Source: Modicisalibacter xianhensis (lineage in GTDB: Bacteria > Pseudomonadota > Gammaproteobacteria > Pseudomonadales > Halomonadaceae). Taken from it: a DNA stretch of 64,000 bases. Every line of letters starts with the position of its first letter. Position 1 is the first letter of the stretch. The stretch is taken from the NCBI RefSeq assembly GCF_900113605.1, contig NZ_FOPY01000014.1, positions 1-64,000 of the forward strand. Reading direction: 5' to 3'. Below, piece by piece: positions 54,198 to 61,215 of this stretch. The notes under the pieces are model-generated. The model was not told the DNA's origin. It ran no database searches and saw nothing but the letters and a program-made list of their open reading frames with translations. Made by a program: the position numbers and the translations under genes.

Positions 54198-54203
54198 GAA
54201 GGG

Positions 54204-55295
54204 TTAAGCAGCTTCGCTCGTGCGGGGAAAACCCGTGAGTCCGCTACTGGTGTACACATCAGCCCAATCCACGCTCTCATCAGCTGAGCTGGGTGCATCA
54301 GGGATCTTGATTGACGCTTGAACCCCTTTCTCTAAGAGCCGAGCTTGGAGCACTTCAGCCGCGTCCTGGCCCGCCTTGCGACCCTTCCTGTCGGGGAGGT
54401 CACGATCAGCCCAGATGACGACTTCAGTGACACCCTCAGGTGGCTCGAACGACCTCATCAGCGAAGCTGACAGTACCGGCCAGACAGGCATCCCAGTTGC
54501 CGCCCGAATAGCTAGCGAAGTCTCGATGCCCTCAGCCACGCCAATAACGCCGCCTGTCGTAGTCCCCAAGCGGATGGCACCACCATGGACATCGCCTCCA
54601 TTCACCACAGGGAACAGCTTTTTAGCCTTGCTTACCGGGGCCTTCTCCACAACCCCGTTTGCGGCGCGGTTGAGGTACGTCCTATGCATCGTTACAGGCT
54701 TTCCAGCCGCATCCCTGACGATGGTTATCAACGCAGGGTAGTGGCCAAGCACTTTGCCTTTCTCGATATAGGCCAGCTTCGGGTGGAGGCGTGCCTCCGT
54801 CTCGAGAACGCTAAGCATCGGTTTTACAGGCAACCCGCGGAACTGCAGGTAGCTCGCCAGCATGAAGCGACCTTCCCCCCTTCCCAGGGGTAGAGCTTCT
54901 TCCCAGCGCTTGCGCAGCGTTGGCCGAATGTCCTGCTTTTCCTCGGCCTTCGGTGGCGCTGGGCGTGATACGGCGGGAGCCAGCGGCTCAACGGCTTGTT
55001 CACCGAGAGCCCCCATGACCTGCTCCAGGATTTCGGGAAGAGACCAGCCTTTCAAGTCCTTGAGTAGGCTGAATCCATCCCAATTTCCGCAAGTGCAGAT
55101 GGCCGTTCCACGTTGCTTGAAGCCGCGATCGAGGCGAAAGTCCTCCTTGCCACCATGTATGGGGCAATCGATGTGATGACCCGGGTGGGCTAGAGCAGCC
55201 TCCAGCTCCGGGCACAAGGCCTGAAAGACCATATCCCACCGACCTTCCGCAACACGCTTCACATCAGCGATTTCGTACTTGTTGCTGTTTCTCAT
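54204..55295 (-). CDS. Primase-like protein: zinc-binding plus Toprim domain
   Basis: This 363-residue protein resembles the P4/TraC-like primase-helicase N-terminal module. A zinc-binding domain (DCPIHGGKEDFRLDRGFKQR, then CTCGNWDGFSLLKDL) lies at about 40-85. A Toprim domain lies at about 230-340, with VAEGIETSLAIRAATGMPVW and VVIWADRDLPD carrying the acidic residues. No helicase part follows. It probably primes or processes incoming single strands. The ATG at 55295 is fixed by the shared leader (copy 2). A longer frame upstream overlaps that leader and is rejected. Confidence 0.85.
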   Translation of the reverse strand: MRNSNKYEIADVKRVAEGRWDMVFQALCPELEAALAHPGHHIDCPIHGGKEDFRLDRGFKQRGTAICTCGNWDGFSLLKDLKGWSLPEILEQVMGALGEQAVEPLAPAVSRPAPPKAEEKQDIRPTLRKRWEEALPLGRGEGRFMLASYLQFRGLPVKPMLSVLETEARLHPKLAYIEKGKVLGHYPALITIVRDAAGKPVTMHRTYLNRAANGVVEKAPVSKAKKLFPVVNGGDVHGGAIRLGTTTGGVIGVAEGIETSLAIRAATGMPVWPVLSASLMRSFEPPEGVTEVVIWADRDLPDRKGRKAGQDAAEVLQARLLEKGVQASIKIPDAPSSADESVDWADVYTSSGLTGFPRTSEAA

Positions 55296-55357
55296 GATCT
55301 GCTCCTCTCTCATTCCCGGTTGCCCGGATCTCACAAGTAGATAGGGCGACCAGTGAC
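55296..55357 (-). promoter_or_regulatory. Shared leader, copy 2 (primase-like gene)
   Basis: GTCA, seven bases, CCCTATCTA, GTGAGAT, then CCGG-GCAA-CCGG (a short stem with a GNRA-type loop), GAATGAGAGAGGAG and ATG at 62 nt. The stem changed sequence from CCTGC/GCAGG but keeps pairing. Confidence 0.8.
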
Positions 55358-55399
55358 GGCTATGGAGAGGTAGGGGAGACACTGCCACCAACCAGAAAT

Positions 55400-55415
55400 G
55401 TTCCGCATGCGAAAC
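55400..55415. promoter_or_regulatory. Palindromic operator candidate GTTCCGCATGCGAAAC
   Basis: This 16-bp near-perfect palindrome (one mismatch) lies about 105 bp upstream of the primase-like gene. A perfect version is found upstream of the SRAP gene at 59602. The sequence suggests a dimeric repressor site. Confidence 0.55.
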
Positions 55416-55441
55416 ACTGCCGGCCGGTTTCTCTGGACCGA

Positions 55442-55472
55442 GAAAAGCCCCTTCCTGTAGGGAAAGGGGCTT
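55442..55472 (-). terminator. Terminator after the cytosine methyltransferase gene
   Basis: AAGCCCCTTTCC pairs with GGAAGGGGCTT around a short loop, followed by TTC on the minus strand, about 30 bases after the stop. Confidence 0.85.
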
Positions 55473-55500
55473 GAAGGGTGCCTGGGGTTCCAGTGAATGA

Positions 55501-56901
55501 TTAAGCCGCGGAAAGCGTCTTAGCCGCCCCTTGGTGCCAGGCTGATTTGTACTGCTCACGAACGTTATGCAAGCAGTTGCCAATGAGACGGCCCACTGCG
55601 CGGAAAGCGCAATGCACCACACCTTGGCCCAGTAGTTCGTGGCTGACTGTCTCAGACAGGCCTTGAACTAGCTCTTCAGGTACGGTTTTGACTCGGGCAT
55701 GTTCTGCCTTCGTCAACAGCCGCGACTGGCCAGCATCGTCAGGATGGCGGATGAACGGCTCTGTGGAACGCGCTTTTGCATAGCCACGTCCAATGGTGCC
55801 GAGGCTATCCTCAGTCCCATCGAGTAGCTGCCGGCGAAAGCCCTTTCCCGCCGCCAGATCCCTGGCTTCTTTTTCGGCAAGGTAGTCGTAGGGCTTGAAG
55901 CGATCCTGCACTACCTCAAACGGCTCCAACACCTCAGCGATTGACGCTTCACGTTGACGTACCGGCTCCAGCGCCTCGAGGTCGACCTCGATGCCCTTGC
56001 TCACCGCGAGCATGCAAAGCCGATCACGCCGCTCCAACGATCCCATGGCATACCCATCCAGGATGGTCTCCTGAACGTCATAGCCAATGCTTGCCAACAC
56101 ACTGCGAATGACCGTCATACTGGCGGTCGTCTGGTACGGGGGTACGTTCTCCAGCAACACCATGGCCGGCCGCAAAGTCTGGATGGCATTCAGGAAAGCA
56201 ACGAAGAGACTTCCTGCCGTCTCATGCGCTTCTGCCCGATCCAGCCCATTTTTCGCCCGTCCTGACAGACTAGCCCCCGTACAGGGCAAACCAGCACAAA
56301 GGAGGTGAATGAACGGCAGCTTGTGCCACTCCACTTCCTCCATCGGGCCTTGGATCGCAATGCTATCCTCGTCCCACACTGGGTTGTTCGCCAGGGATGC
56401 CTCCAGGTACGCACTTTCAAGCTCATTGGCGAAGGCCAGGCGTGCGGGGATACCGACATCAGCTAGCCCAGAATGGATCGCGTGATCCAGCACACCGCCA
56501 CCGTGGGCGATAGAGCCAATTTCAAGCGGCTCACCCTTGGTCAGGGCCTGCAGTAGCCGACCCATACGATCCGATTCCGCTAGATCATGGTGATGAATCG
56601 TGATGTCGACACGGTTGCCCCTGACGACGACACGCACCCGCTCCACCTTTCCCAACGCTTGCGCCAGCTCAGCTGCCGTAATGTCGATGACAGGTAGCTC
56701 TACCTCCCCACGCTTCCTGCGAGACACCTTGTAAGCACCATCCTCTGCAAATTGCAGGGTCAAGCTTTTACGGCCGGCAACAAGGTTGAAGCGTTGCCCT
56801 GGGGCAATTCCAGTCCGCGCCAGCCGATTGCCTTCCAGCCACAGCCGCTGCTTGCCCCGGTGCTCGCCGATCTTGGTGTAAATCACAGTGCTCTTGCTCA
56901 T
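55501..56901 (-). CDS. DNA cytosine-5 methyltransferase with N-terminal DNA-binding-like domain
   Basis: This 466-residue enzyme would methylate cytosine in DNA. From about residue 120 the C5 motifs appear: motif I is weak (EIGSIAHGGGVLDHAIHSG), motif IV has Cys207 in LLCAGLPCTGASLSGRAKNG, motif VI is MVLLENVPPYQTTAS and motif VIII is GSLERRDRLCMLAV. The first ~70 residues (YTKIGEHRGKQRLWLEGNRL) look like a small AbrB/SpoVT-type strand domain. No restriction enzyme is adjacent, so protection of plasmid DNA against host restriction is likely. The ATG at 56901 follows the shared leader (copy 3). Confidence 0.88.
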   Translation of the reverse strand: MSKSTVIYTKIGEHRGKQRLWLEGNRLARTGIAPGQRFNLVAGRKSLTLQFAEDGAYKVSRRKRGEVELPVIDITAAELAQALGKVERVRVVVRGNRVDITIHHHDLAESDRMGRLLQALTKGEPLEIGSIAHGGGVLDHAIHSGLADVGIPARLAFANELESAYLEASLANNPVWDEDSIAIQGPMEEVEWHKLPFIHLLCAGLPCTGASLSGRAKNGLDRAEAHETAGSLFVAFLNAIQTLRPAMVLLENVPPYQTTASMTVIRSVLASIGYDVQETILDGYAMGSLERRDRLCMLAVSKGIEVDLEALEPVRQREASIAEVLEPFEVVQDRFKPYDYLAEKEARDLAAGKGFRRQLLDGTEDSLGTIGRGYAKARSTEPFIRHPDDAGQSRLLTKAEHARVKTVPEELVQGLSETVSHELLGQGVVHCAFRAVGRLIGNCLHNVREQYKSAWHQGAAKTLSAA

Positions 56902-56964
56902 GATCCGATCCTCTCTCATTCCTGCGAAATGCAGGTCTCGAGGGGAGGTAGGGGGCCAGGTGAC
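56902..56964 (-). promoter_or_regulatory. Shared leader, copy 3 (cytosine methyltransferase gene)
   Basis: GTCA, seven bases, CCCTACCTC, CGAGA, hairpin CCTGC-ATTTC-GCAGG, AATGAGAGAGG and ATG at 63 nt. CCTC before the hairpin can pair with GAGG of the ribosome site. The 200 bp further upstream hold no gene. Confidence 0.85.
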
Positions 56965-57156
56965 CCAAAACGGGGCGGTGGGGATGTTGCACAGGTTGCG
57001 CCAGGAAGGTCATCGGCGCCGACCAGCAGGGGGAACGTTGCATAGTTGAGCCCGAAGCTACATGGTTCGATGGCTGAGCTTGTGAGGGGGATGTTGCACA
57101 GCTGCGATCGGCGGATGTCGGCTAATGACAGGCTGGGCATGGGCAGCCAGAACGAG

Positions 57157-57182
57157 AAAGACCCCTCGAGGTGAGGGGTCTG
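57157..57182 (-). terminator. Terminator after the 57.2-kb hypothetical gene
   Basis: AGACCCCTC and GAGGGGTCT (read from the minus strand) form a stem followed by TTTC, ten bases after the stop at 57192. Confidence 0.8.
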
Positions 57183-57191
57183 TTGAATGAA

Positions 57192-57563
57192 CTACGCAGC
57201 GGTCTTGATCATATGCACCAGCCCAATGCCGCGGTTGAGGGCTTCTCGAGCAAGCTCGAGGGCATAGGCATCAAGATGAGTGTTGTCCTCGGTCTTGTTG
57301 ACCTCAACACCCCCCTTTACGGCTGCCACATCATCCAAAAGGACTGATTGGCTGCCTACCTTCAGTTCGACCTTGGCCTTGAGTACACCGAAGAACCACT
57401 TATTCTCTGCCCAAGTTTCCTTATCGGATACTGAGTAGGTATCAAAGCAGTGCGGTGTCACGTCAGGATCATGGTCAAGCATCACGGTGATCGTGAAGTC
57501 GCCATGTGTACCTGTAACGGTGTCACTACAGATAGCAAAGCAGTCGAATTTCGTCATTTCCAT
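57192..57563 (-). CDS. Hypothetical protein
   Basis: This 123-residue soluble protein has no recognised domain: MEMTKFDCFAICSDTVTG, then HCFDTYSVSDKETWAENKWF and LDAYALELAREALNRGIGL. Composition is acidic with a mixed beta then alpha pattern. The ATG at 57563 is placed by the shared leader (copy 4). A longer frame upstream runs through that leader and its terminator and is rejected. It forms a single-gene unit with its own leader and terminator, like its neighbours. Confidence 0.75.
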   Translation of the reverse strand: MEMTKFDCFAICSDTVTGTHGDFTITVMLDHDPDVTPHCFDTYSVSDKETWAENKWFFGVLKAKVELKVGSQSVLLDDVAAVKGGVEVNKTEDNTHLDAYALELAREALNRGIGLVHMIKTAA

Positions 57564-57627
57564 GATCTTTCTCTCTCTCATTCCTGCGGTATTGCAGGTC
57601 TCAAAGGGAGATAGGGGAGGCACTGTC
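57564..57627 (-). promoter_or_regulatory. Shared leader, copy 4
   Basis: GACA (for GTCA), seven bases, CCCTATCTC, TTTGAGA, hairpin CCTGC-AATACC-GCAGG, AATGAGAGAGAGAAAGATC and ATG at 64 nt. CTGTCA and TGACAG around five bases also form an inverted repeat here. Confidence 0.85.
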
Positions 57628-57657
57628 ACAAACTGACAGGCCCAGGGCCTCGCGCAT

Positions 57658-57685
57658 GAAAAAGCCCCTCGAGGAGAGGGGCCTT
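57658..57685 (-). terminator. Terminator after the phosphatase-like gene
   Basis: GGCCCCTC and GAGGGGCT form a stem with a short loop and are followed by TTTTTC on the minus strand, about 48 bases after the stop at 57733. Confidence 0.85.
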
Positions 57686-57732
57686 GAATCAATACTGCTA
57701 AGCGGAAGGCGATTGTGCGACCAAATAGCGAG

Positions 57733-58146
57733 TCACGCAGCTGTCCGGTCAAGCAGGGAGCGAACATGCGGGTTGGCATCCCTGCCATCACCTTCGACTC
57801 CCTGAGCGGGGCGATTGAGCGAGGCGCCAGCCCAGAGAGCCACCGCAGCTGACCGGCTGACACCGGCATTGCAGTGAATAACCAGCTTCACCTGTCTGCG
57901 ATCGCTGGCCCACTGGCGAATCCAGCCAGAAATCGTCCGCGCATCTTCAAGCGTCATGGGCTCTTCACACCCGAAACCCTCACCTGGGACGACATCATCA
58001 AACTGTATGGAAAGAACATCAGTCCATCCCTTAGCCAGGCGGGGTGAACGCTCATCGATTCCCCGAATGGACAGGACTACAGTATCGGCGTTTGCCGGCC
58101 GCCGCTCGATGTCACGTCGACTTGTGTATTCGATGCTAGTGATCAT
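57733..58146 (-). CDS. Tyrosine/dual-specificity phosphatase-like protein
   Basis: This 137-residue protein carries the phosphatase loop HCNAGVSRSAAVALW with the nucleophile Cys92 and the phosphate-binding Arg98. An Asp-rich stretch upstream (VLSIQFDDVVPGEGFGCEE) could supply the general acid. It is smaller than typical family members. The substrate could be a protein, a nucleotide or an RNA end. It lies three bases after the 109-residue gene, so both share leader copy 5. A phosphatase in a block of DNA-protection genes is unusual. Confidence 0.8.
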   Translation of the reverse strand: MITSIEYTSRRDIERRPANADTVVLSIRGIDERSPRLAKGWTDVLSIQFDDVVPGEGFGCEEPMTLEDARTISGWIRQWASDRRQVKLVIHCNAGVSRSAAVALWAGASLNRPAQGVEGDGRDANPHVRSLLDRTAA

Positions 58147-58149
58147 GGG

Positions 58150-58479
58150 TTAATCATCCTGGCTAGTTAGGGCATGGAGTGCTTGCTGGCGCACACGTCC
58201 TGCGACGTGAATCCTCATCGCGTATTCGGAAGCCGCGAAGCGCGATCGCTTTCGTGACGACTGACGATTCATGTGCTGCTGGGTATCAATCACCAAAGCC
58301 TGGGCGGCCGCGACATAACGCAAGAGGGTTTCGCGCTCGGGATACATGGGATGCGAGCTATCCCATGACAGACGAACGCACGCCTCGCCAATCACGGAGG
58401 AGCGAGAAAAGGGGTTGTCCAGGTAGTGTGTCACTAGCGCGTCGCCGGTCTGGGCGATATGCCCTTCACGTTGCTGCAT
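58150..58479 (-). CDS. Hypothetical protein, first gene of the phosphatase unit
   Basis: This 109-residue soluble, mostly helical protein (RETLLRYVAAAQALVIDTQQ, then FAASEYAMRIHVAGRVRQQA) has no family that I recognise. It starts behind the most degenerate full-length leader (copy 5) and ends three bases before the phosphatase-like gene, so the two are probably co-translated. Confidence 0.7.
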   Translation of the reverse strand: MQQREGHIAQTGDALVTHYLDNPFSRSSVIGEACVRLSWDSSHPMYPERETLLRYVAAAQALVIDTQQHMNRQSSRKRSRFAASEYAMRIHVAGRVRQQALHALTSQDD

Positions 58480-58545
58480 GGTGATTCCCCTATTGTCCCC
58501 TGGCTCATGAATGGCTGGTTGTAGGGAGATAGGGCCGGCGCTGAC
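58480..58545 (-). promoter_or_regulatory. Shared leader, copy 5 (two-gene phosphatase unit)
   Basis: GTCA, seven bases and CCCTATCTC are intact and the start codon follows at 66 nt. The region between lacks the standard CCTGC hairpin and the GAGAGAGG box (it has AATAGGGGAAT). This suggests that the GTCA-N7-CCCTAYCTC block works on its own as the core signal. Confidence 0.7.
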
Positions 58546-58555
58546 ACAGAAAGAG

Positions 58556-58586
58556 AAAGCCCCAACTAGCGAACTAGAAGGGGCTT
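58556..58586 (-). terminator. Terminator of the small-ORF unit
   Basis: AAGCCCC and GGGGCTT with inner CTAG pairing form a stem followed by TTTC on the minus strand, 23 bases after the small frame's stop at 58609. Confidence 0.8.
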
Positions 58587-58608
58587 GAAGGTAAAGCGTT
58601 GAATCTGA

Positions 58609-58752
58609 TCAGCACAGAGCTGCAGATTTGCCGTGCATGACAGCTTCCCCTGGAGCGAAAAGCCACAGGGATGCCTCGAGGAGGTTATCAGGATTGCTGA
58701 CGTAAGCGCCCTTGCGTGATAGCCGAATAGCCAGCGGGCCTTGTCGAAACAA
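58609..58752 (-). CDS. Candidate small protein of 47 residues
   Basis: Between a leader copy and a terminator there is no large frame, but one short frame reads as a plausible protein: FRQGPLAIRLSRKGAYVSNP, then DNLLEASLWLFAPGEAV, ending MHGKSAALC. It opens at a TTG at 58752, with no in-frame ATG or GTG near. The position inside the same leader-gene-terminator layout supports it. The start and even the coding nature are uncertain. Confidence 0.4.
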   Translation of the reverse strand: MFRQGPLAIRLSRKGAYVSNPDNLLEASLWLFAPGEAVMHGKSAALC

Positions 58753-58849
58753 CCTGACAACCTACCTAAGAGGTTATCGTGATTACAATTTTTCGTTTCC
58801 CATACCGCTCAATGAACGGCCTCGCCAATAAGATAGGGGGATGGGTGAC
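58753..58849 (-). promoter_or_regulatory. Shared leader, copy 8 (small-ORF unit)
   Basis: GTCA, seven bases and CCCTATCTT are followed at the usual distance by a different 6-bp hairpin (CCGTTC-ATT-GAGCGG), then TATGGGAAACG. The candidate start codon is about 30 nt further away than in the other copies. Confidence 0.6.
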
Positions 58850-58897
58850 ACCTGGGAAGGCTTTAGGGAGAAAATTCGTTGCTACGATAGATTTTTT

Positions 58898-59563
58898 TTA
58901 TTCCTCAACACCTTCTACCGAAGCCAGAAGGCCCTGGCCCTCTGCAGCCGCGTCGTTGACCGCCGAGCTGACCGGATAGGAGACCAGCTGCCACGGAGGC
59001 AAGGGCTTGAGGTGCTTCTTCAGCGTGTCGCGGTCTCGCACTTCAGGATCGAGCCAAGCATCAGCGCCAGCCGCGACGACCACCGGCATACGGCTATGAA
59101 TCCGCTTAGCTTGTCCCTGTGCCGGCTGGGTCACGATCGCACAGCCCAACTCGCCATCTGCTTGCTTAGTGAAAACCCCAGCCAGCAATATCAGTCGATT
59201 CGAGGCACCGCAGAAGTAGAAGGGTCGCTTGCGATCACCCTCGTGCTGCCACTCAAACCATCCGTTCACGGGCACTAGGCAACGGTGGCGGGTGAACGCG
59301 CCTTTCCAGAACCTGCTCGACGCCAGGCTTTCAGCTTTGGCCACATGAGTACGGGGCGCGTCCTTTGGCGCCCACCTAGGTTGAAATGTCCACTTCAGCG
59401 TGGTCACCTCCGGCTCACCATCGGTAGCAGCGATCGCCACGATGGGATCACCTGGAGCAACGTTGTAACTGGTAGGGGGGAATGTTGCACCGGAAGCGAT
59501 AGGGTAGCTGAAACTATCGGCCACCTGCCTGACATCATCAAAAAGGGCAAAGCGTCCGCACAT
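58898..59563 (-). CDS. SRAP-family protein (YedK/HMCES-like)
   Basis: This 221-residue protein would cross-link to abasic sites in single-stranded DNA and shield them. The catalytic Cys2 is present (MCGRFALF). It is followed by the Asn in PTSYNVAPGDPIVAI, the Glu in LVPVNGWFEWQHEGDRKRPF and the His in AKRIHSRMPVVV. All core residues of the family are seen. Length is typical. It has no GTCA/CCCTA leader. Instead a perfect palindrome lies 39-54 bp upstream of the ATG. SRAP genes are frequent on plasmids and phages that pass through single strands. Confidence 0.92.
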   Translation of the reverse strand: MCGRFALFDDVRQVADSFSYPIASGATFPPTSYNVAPGDPIVAIAATDGEPEVTTLKWTFQPRWAPKDAPRTHVAKAESLASSRFWKGAFTRHRCLVPVNGWFEWQHEGDRKRPFYFCGASNRLILLAGVFTKQADGELGCAIVTQPAQGQAKRIHSRMPVVVAAGADAWLDPEVRDRDTLKKHLKPLPPWQLVSYPVSSAVNDAAAEGQGLLASVEGVEE

Positions 59564-59601
59564 GATGGCTTCACTTCTGTTTTGAATTTTGATTATTCAC
59601 C

Positions 59602-59617
59602 GTTTCGCATGCGAAAC
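59602..59617. promoter_or_regulatory. Perfect palindrome GTTTCGCATGCGAAAC upstream of the SRAP gene
   Basis: This 16-bp perfect palindrome lies 39 bp before the ATG in an AT-rich setting, between the terminator of the next unit and the SRAP gene. A one-mismatch copy is at 55400. It is likely an operator. It does not match the LexA box. Confidence 0.6.
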
Positions 59618-59631
59618 AACGTCCATCCAAG

Positions 59632-59655
59632 AAAAGCCCCTGACAAGCAGGGGCT
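59632..59655 (-). terminator. Terminator after the 59.7-kb hypothetical gene
   Basis: AGCCCCTG and CAGGGGCT form a perfect stem followed by TTTTC on the minus strand, 35 bases after the stop. Confidence 0.85.
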
Positions 59656-59689
59656 GAGATTCTTGTCTCCATAGGTGAGCCAGCCCTAA

Positions 59690-60112
59690 TCAAGCTGCCA
59701 GCATGACACCAGGAAACTCCGCGGCACAAATACGCTGAAAGGCCGGGTCTGTTAGGTCAAGGAATACCGAATCCCCATGCTTTTGGATCTCGCGAATGTC
59801 GTACATTCCCCACTCCTCGACTTCTGCGTGCCATGGCTCAGGTCCATGCCCCGTCCAGTGAACGAAGTATGATCTACCATCAATCCTGATCTCGATGCGA
59901 TCGCTGATCAGAAAGATTGGCCAACCACGCGAGCGTGCCACTGGGCTCAGCGCCAACCGTCCAGAGAAGGTGTCTAGGTACGCCACCTGCCAACGCAGGT
60001 CATCACCACCAATGAACATCTCCCGAGGATCGACCACCCAAACCTCCACCCTCTGAATGCGGTTTCGAGATGCGTAGGGTTGGCGACTCTCAGTAGCGTA
60101 GTTGCTGCACAT
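59690..60112 (-). CDS. Hypothetical protein
   Basis: This 140-residue protein has no recognised domain. It is rich in aromatic and charged residues: IQRVEVWVVDPREMFIGGDD, then EIRIDGRSYFVHWTGHGPEP and WGMYDIREIQKHGDSVFLDL. The pattern suggests a mostly beta fold. The ATG at 60112 follows leader copy 6. The longer upstream frame crosses the leader and is rejected. Single-gene unit with its own terminator. Confidence 0.7.
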   Translation of the reverse strand: MCSNYATESRQPYASRNRIQRVEVWVVDPREMFIGGDDLRWQVAYLDTFSGRLALSPVARSRGWPIFLISDRIEIRIDGRSYFVHWTGHGPEPWHAEVEEWGMYDIREIQKHGDSVFLDLTDPAFQRICAAEFPGVMLAA

Positions 60113-60178
60113 CAGGGTTTTCCTCTCTCTCATACCTGCCGGATGCAGGCCTCGAGGAGAGGTAGGGGTTGGCATGAC
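60113..60178 (-). promoter_or_regulatory. Shared leader, copy 6
   Basis: GTCA, seven bases, CCCTACCTC, CGAGG, hairpin CCTGC-ATCCG-GCAGG, TATGAGAGAGAGG and ATG at 66 nt. CCTCTC upstream can pair with GAGAGG at the ribosome site. Confidence 0.85.
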
Positions 60179-60214
60179 AGGCAGGGGGCGGCTTTTCACA
60201 CTGAGACCAGCAAG

Positions 60215-60247
60215 AGAAAAGCCCCCAGGAGGTGATCCATGGGGGCT
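60215..60247 (-). terminator. Terminator after the SHPPY methyltransferase gene
   Basis: AGCCCCCATGG and CCAGGAGG with GGGGGCT form an imperfect stem followed by TTTTCT on the minus strand, eight bases after the stop. Confidence 0.75.
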
Positions 60248-60254
60248 GAAGTGC

Positions 60255-61148
60255 TTATGCGACTCGCCAGATTCCACGCTCGACTGGGGCAAACCAGTCA
60301 TTGACGTATAGCGTCTGACGAACCTTCTCGCGCCAGTGTTGGCGTCCTGCCAACCGATCCGGCGCATGCTCTGCTACCGCTTCATAGAGCCGCGATAGCG
60401 ATGCCTCCCCGCCCAGCGACACCAAGGCCTGTCGCACAATAGCTTTCCATGTGCCTCGGATTCGGCGCTGCTGGGCATGAGCCATGCAGGAGAGGGTCGA
60501 CAACAGCGCTACGCTCCTGTCAGGCCGCTGCCAGAGCAGGATGTACTCGTGCGACACCCTGGGCAGACGCATGCCAGCATACTGACGTGATGCGCTCTGA
60601 ACGTTGTGCTGTGCCTTGATCAGCACCGCTCGCAGCTCACTCCCTGGCATCCGTGCGATCGCATCAGCTTGAAATGACCAATATTGGCCGTTACGCCTCA
60701 GGTCACCGATGATCGTTCCGTAGTAGCCGCCGTGATGGACAGCCTCTCGCTGATTGAGTAACGCCTGCTGGAGCTTGTCCATGAACTCGTCAGGATCAGC
60801 GCAGCGGGATAGGTCATCCGGGTGCTCGCCAGGGTACACATTGCCGCTGTACACGATCATGTCGTGATAGGGCGGGTGCGAAAGGCAGAGGTCCACCGGC
60901 TTGCCCGTAGCATCCAGAATGGAGTGCCGCAGGATGTTGAAGCCTGAGTGCAGATCCAGGCCAAAGGCCTCGATCCCCATCTCCTGAGCCACCTCTACCG
61001 AGGTTCCGCTTCCAACCATCGGATCACAGAACGTTCGAGGTTGAAGCTGCTGGAAGATGTCCTGGTAGACAAATCCCGAGCAGTTGCCCCGCCAGCTGGA
61101 TTGGCCCCACTTTCCCCGGTTGGGGTGAGAAATAACGGATGTGCTCAT
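60255..61148 (-). CDS. DNA amino-methyltransferase (N4/N6 type, SHPPY motif)
   Basis: This 297-residue enzyme would methylate exocyclic amino groups in DNA. The AdoMet motif is DPMVGSGTSVEVA (residues 42-49 core) and the catalytic motif is SHPPY (90-94), a variant of (S/D)PPY. FGLDLHSGF supplies the acidic AdoMet contact. The order, AdoMet motif before the catalytic motif, fits gamma or beta-like groups. The C-terminal ~75 residues (IVRQALVSLGGEASLSRLYE) look like a winged helix. No restriction partner is nearby. The ATG at 61148 follows leader copy 7. Confidence 0.87.
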   Translation of the reverse strand: MSTSVISHPNRGKWGQSSWRGNCSGFVYQDIFQQLQPRTFCDPMVGSGTSVEVAQEMGIEAFGLDLHSGFNILRHSILDATGKPVDLCLSHPPYHDMIVYSGNVYPGEHPDDLSRCADPDEFMDKLQQALLNQREAVHHGGYYGTIIGDLRRNGQYWSFQADAIARMPGSELRAVLIKAQHNVQSASRQYAGMRLPRVSHEYILLWQRPDRSVALLSTLSCMAHAQQRRIRGTWKAIVRQALVSLGGEASLSRLYEAVAEHAPDRLAGRQHWREKVRQTLYVNDWFAPVERGIWRVA

Positions 61149-61213
61149 GATCTTGCTCCTCTCTCATTCCTGCAAAAGCGCAGGTCTCAAGAGGGGATAG
61201 GGGGACAGCTGAC
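61149..61213 (-). promoter_or_regulatory. Shared leader, copy 7 (amino-methyltransferase gene)
   Basis: GTCA, seven bases, CCCTATCCC, TTGAGA, hairpin CCTGC-GCTTTT-GCAGG, AATGAGAGAGGAG and ATG at 65 nt. CCTCT and AGAGG can form an outer stem that covers the ribosome site. It begins two bases after the stop of the DUF192 gene, with no terminator between. Confidence 0.85.
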
Positions 61214-61215
61214 CG

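Noticed and set aside
55296-55622. Longer primase-like protein starting at 55622
   Set aside because: The extension would translate through the conserved leader and the preceding terminator. The ATG at 55295 has the standard ribosome site.
57564-57869. Longer start for the 57.2-kb protein
   Set aside because: The extension crosses the leader and terminator and overlaps the phosphatase-like gene.
59602-59617. LexA (SOS) box upstream of the SRAP gene
   Set aside because: The LexA consensus CTGT-N8-ACAG is absent. The palindrome is of a different type.
53666-61213. Leader copies as origins of transfer (nic sites)
   Set aside because: Eight copies each placed at a fixed distance from a start codon point to gene expression, not to nicking. 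No relaxase is present.
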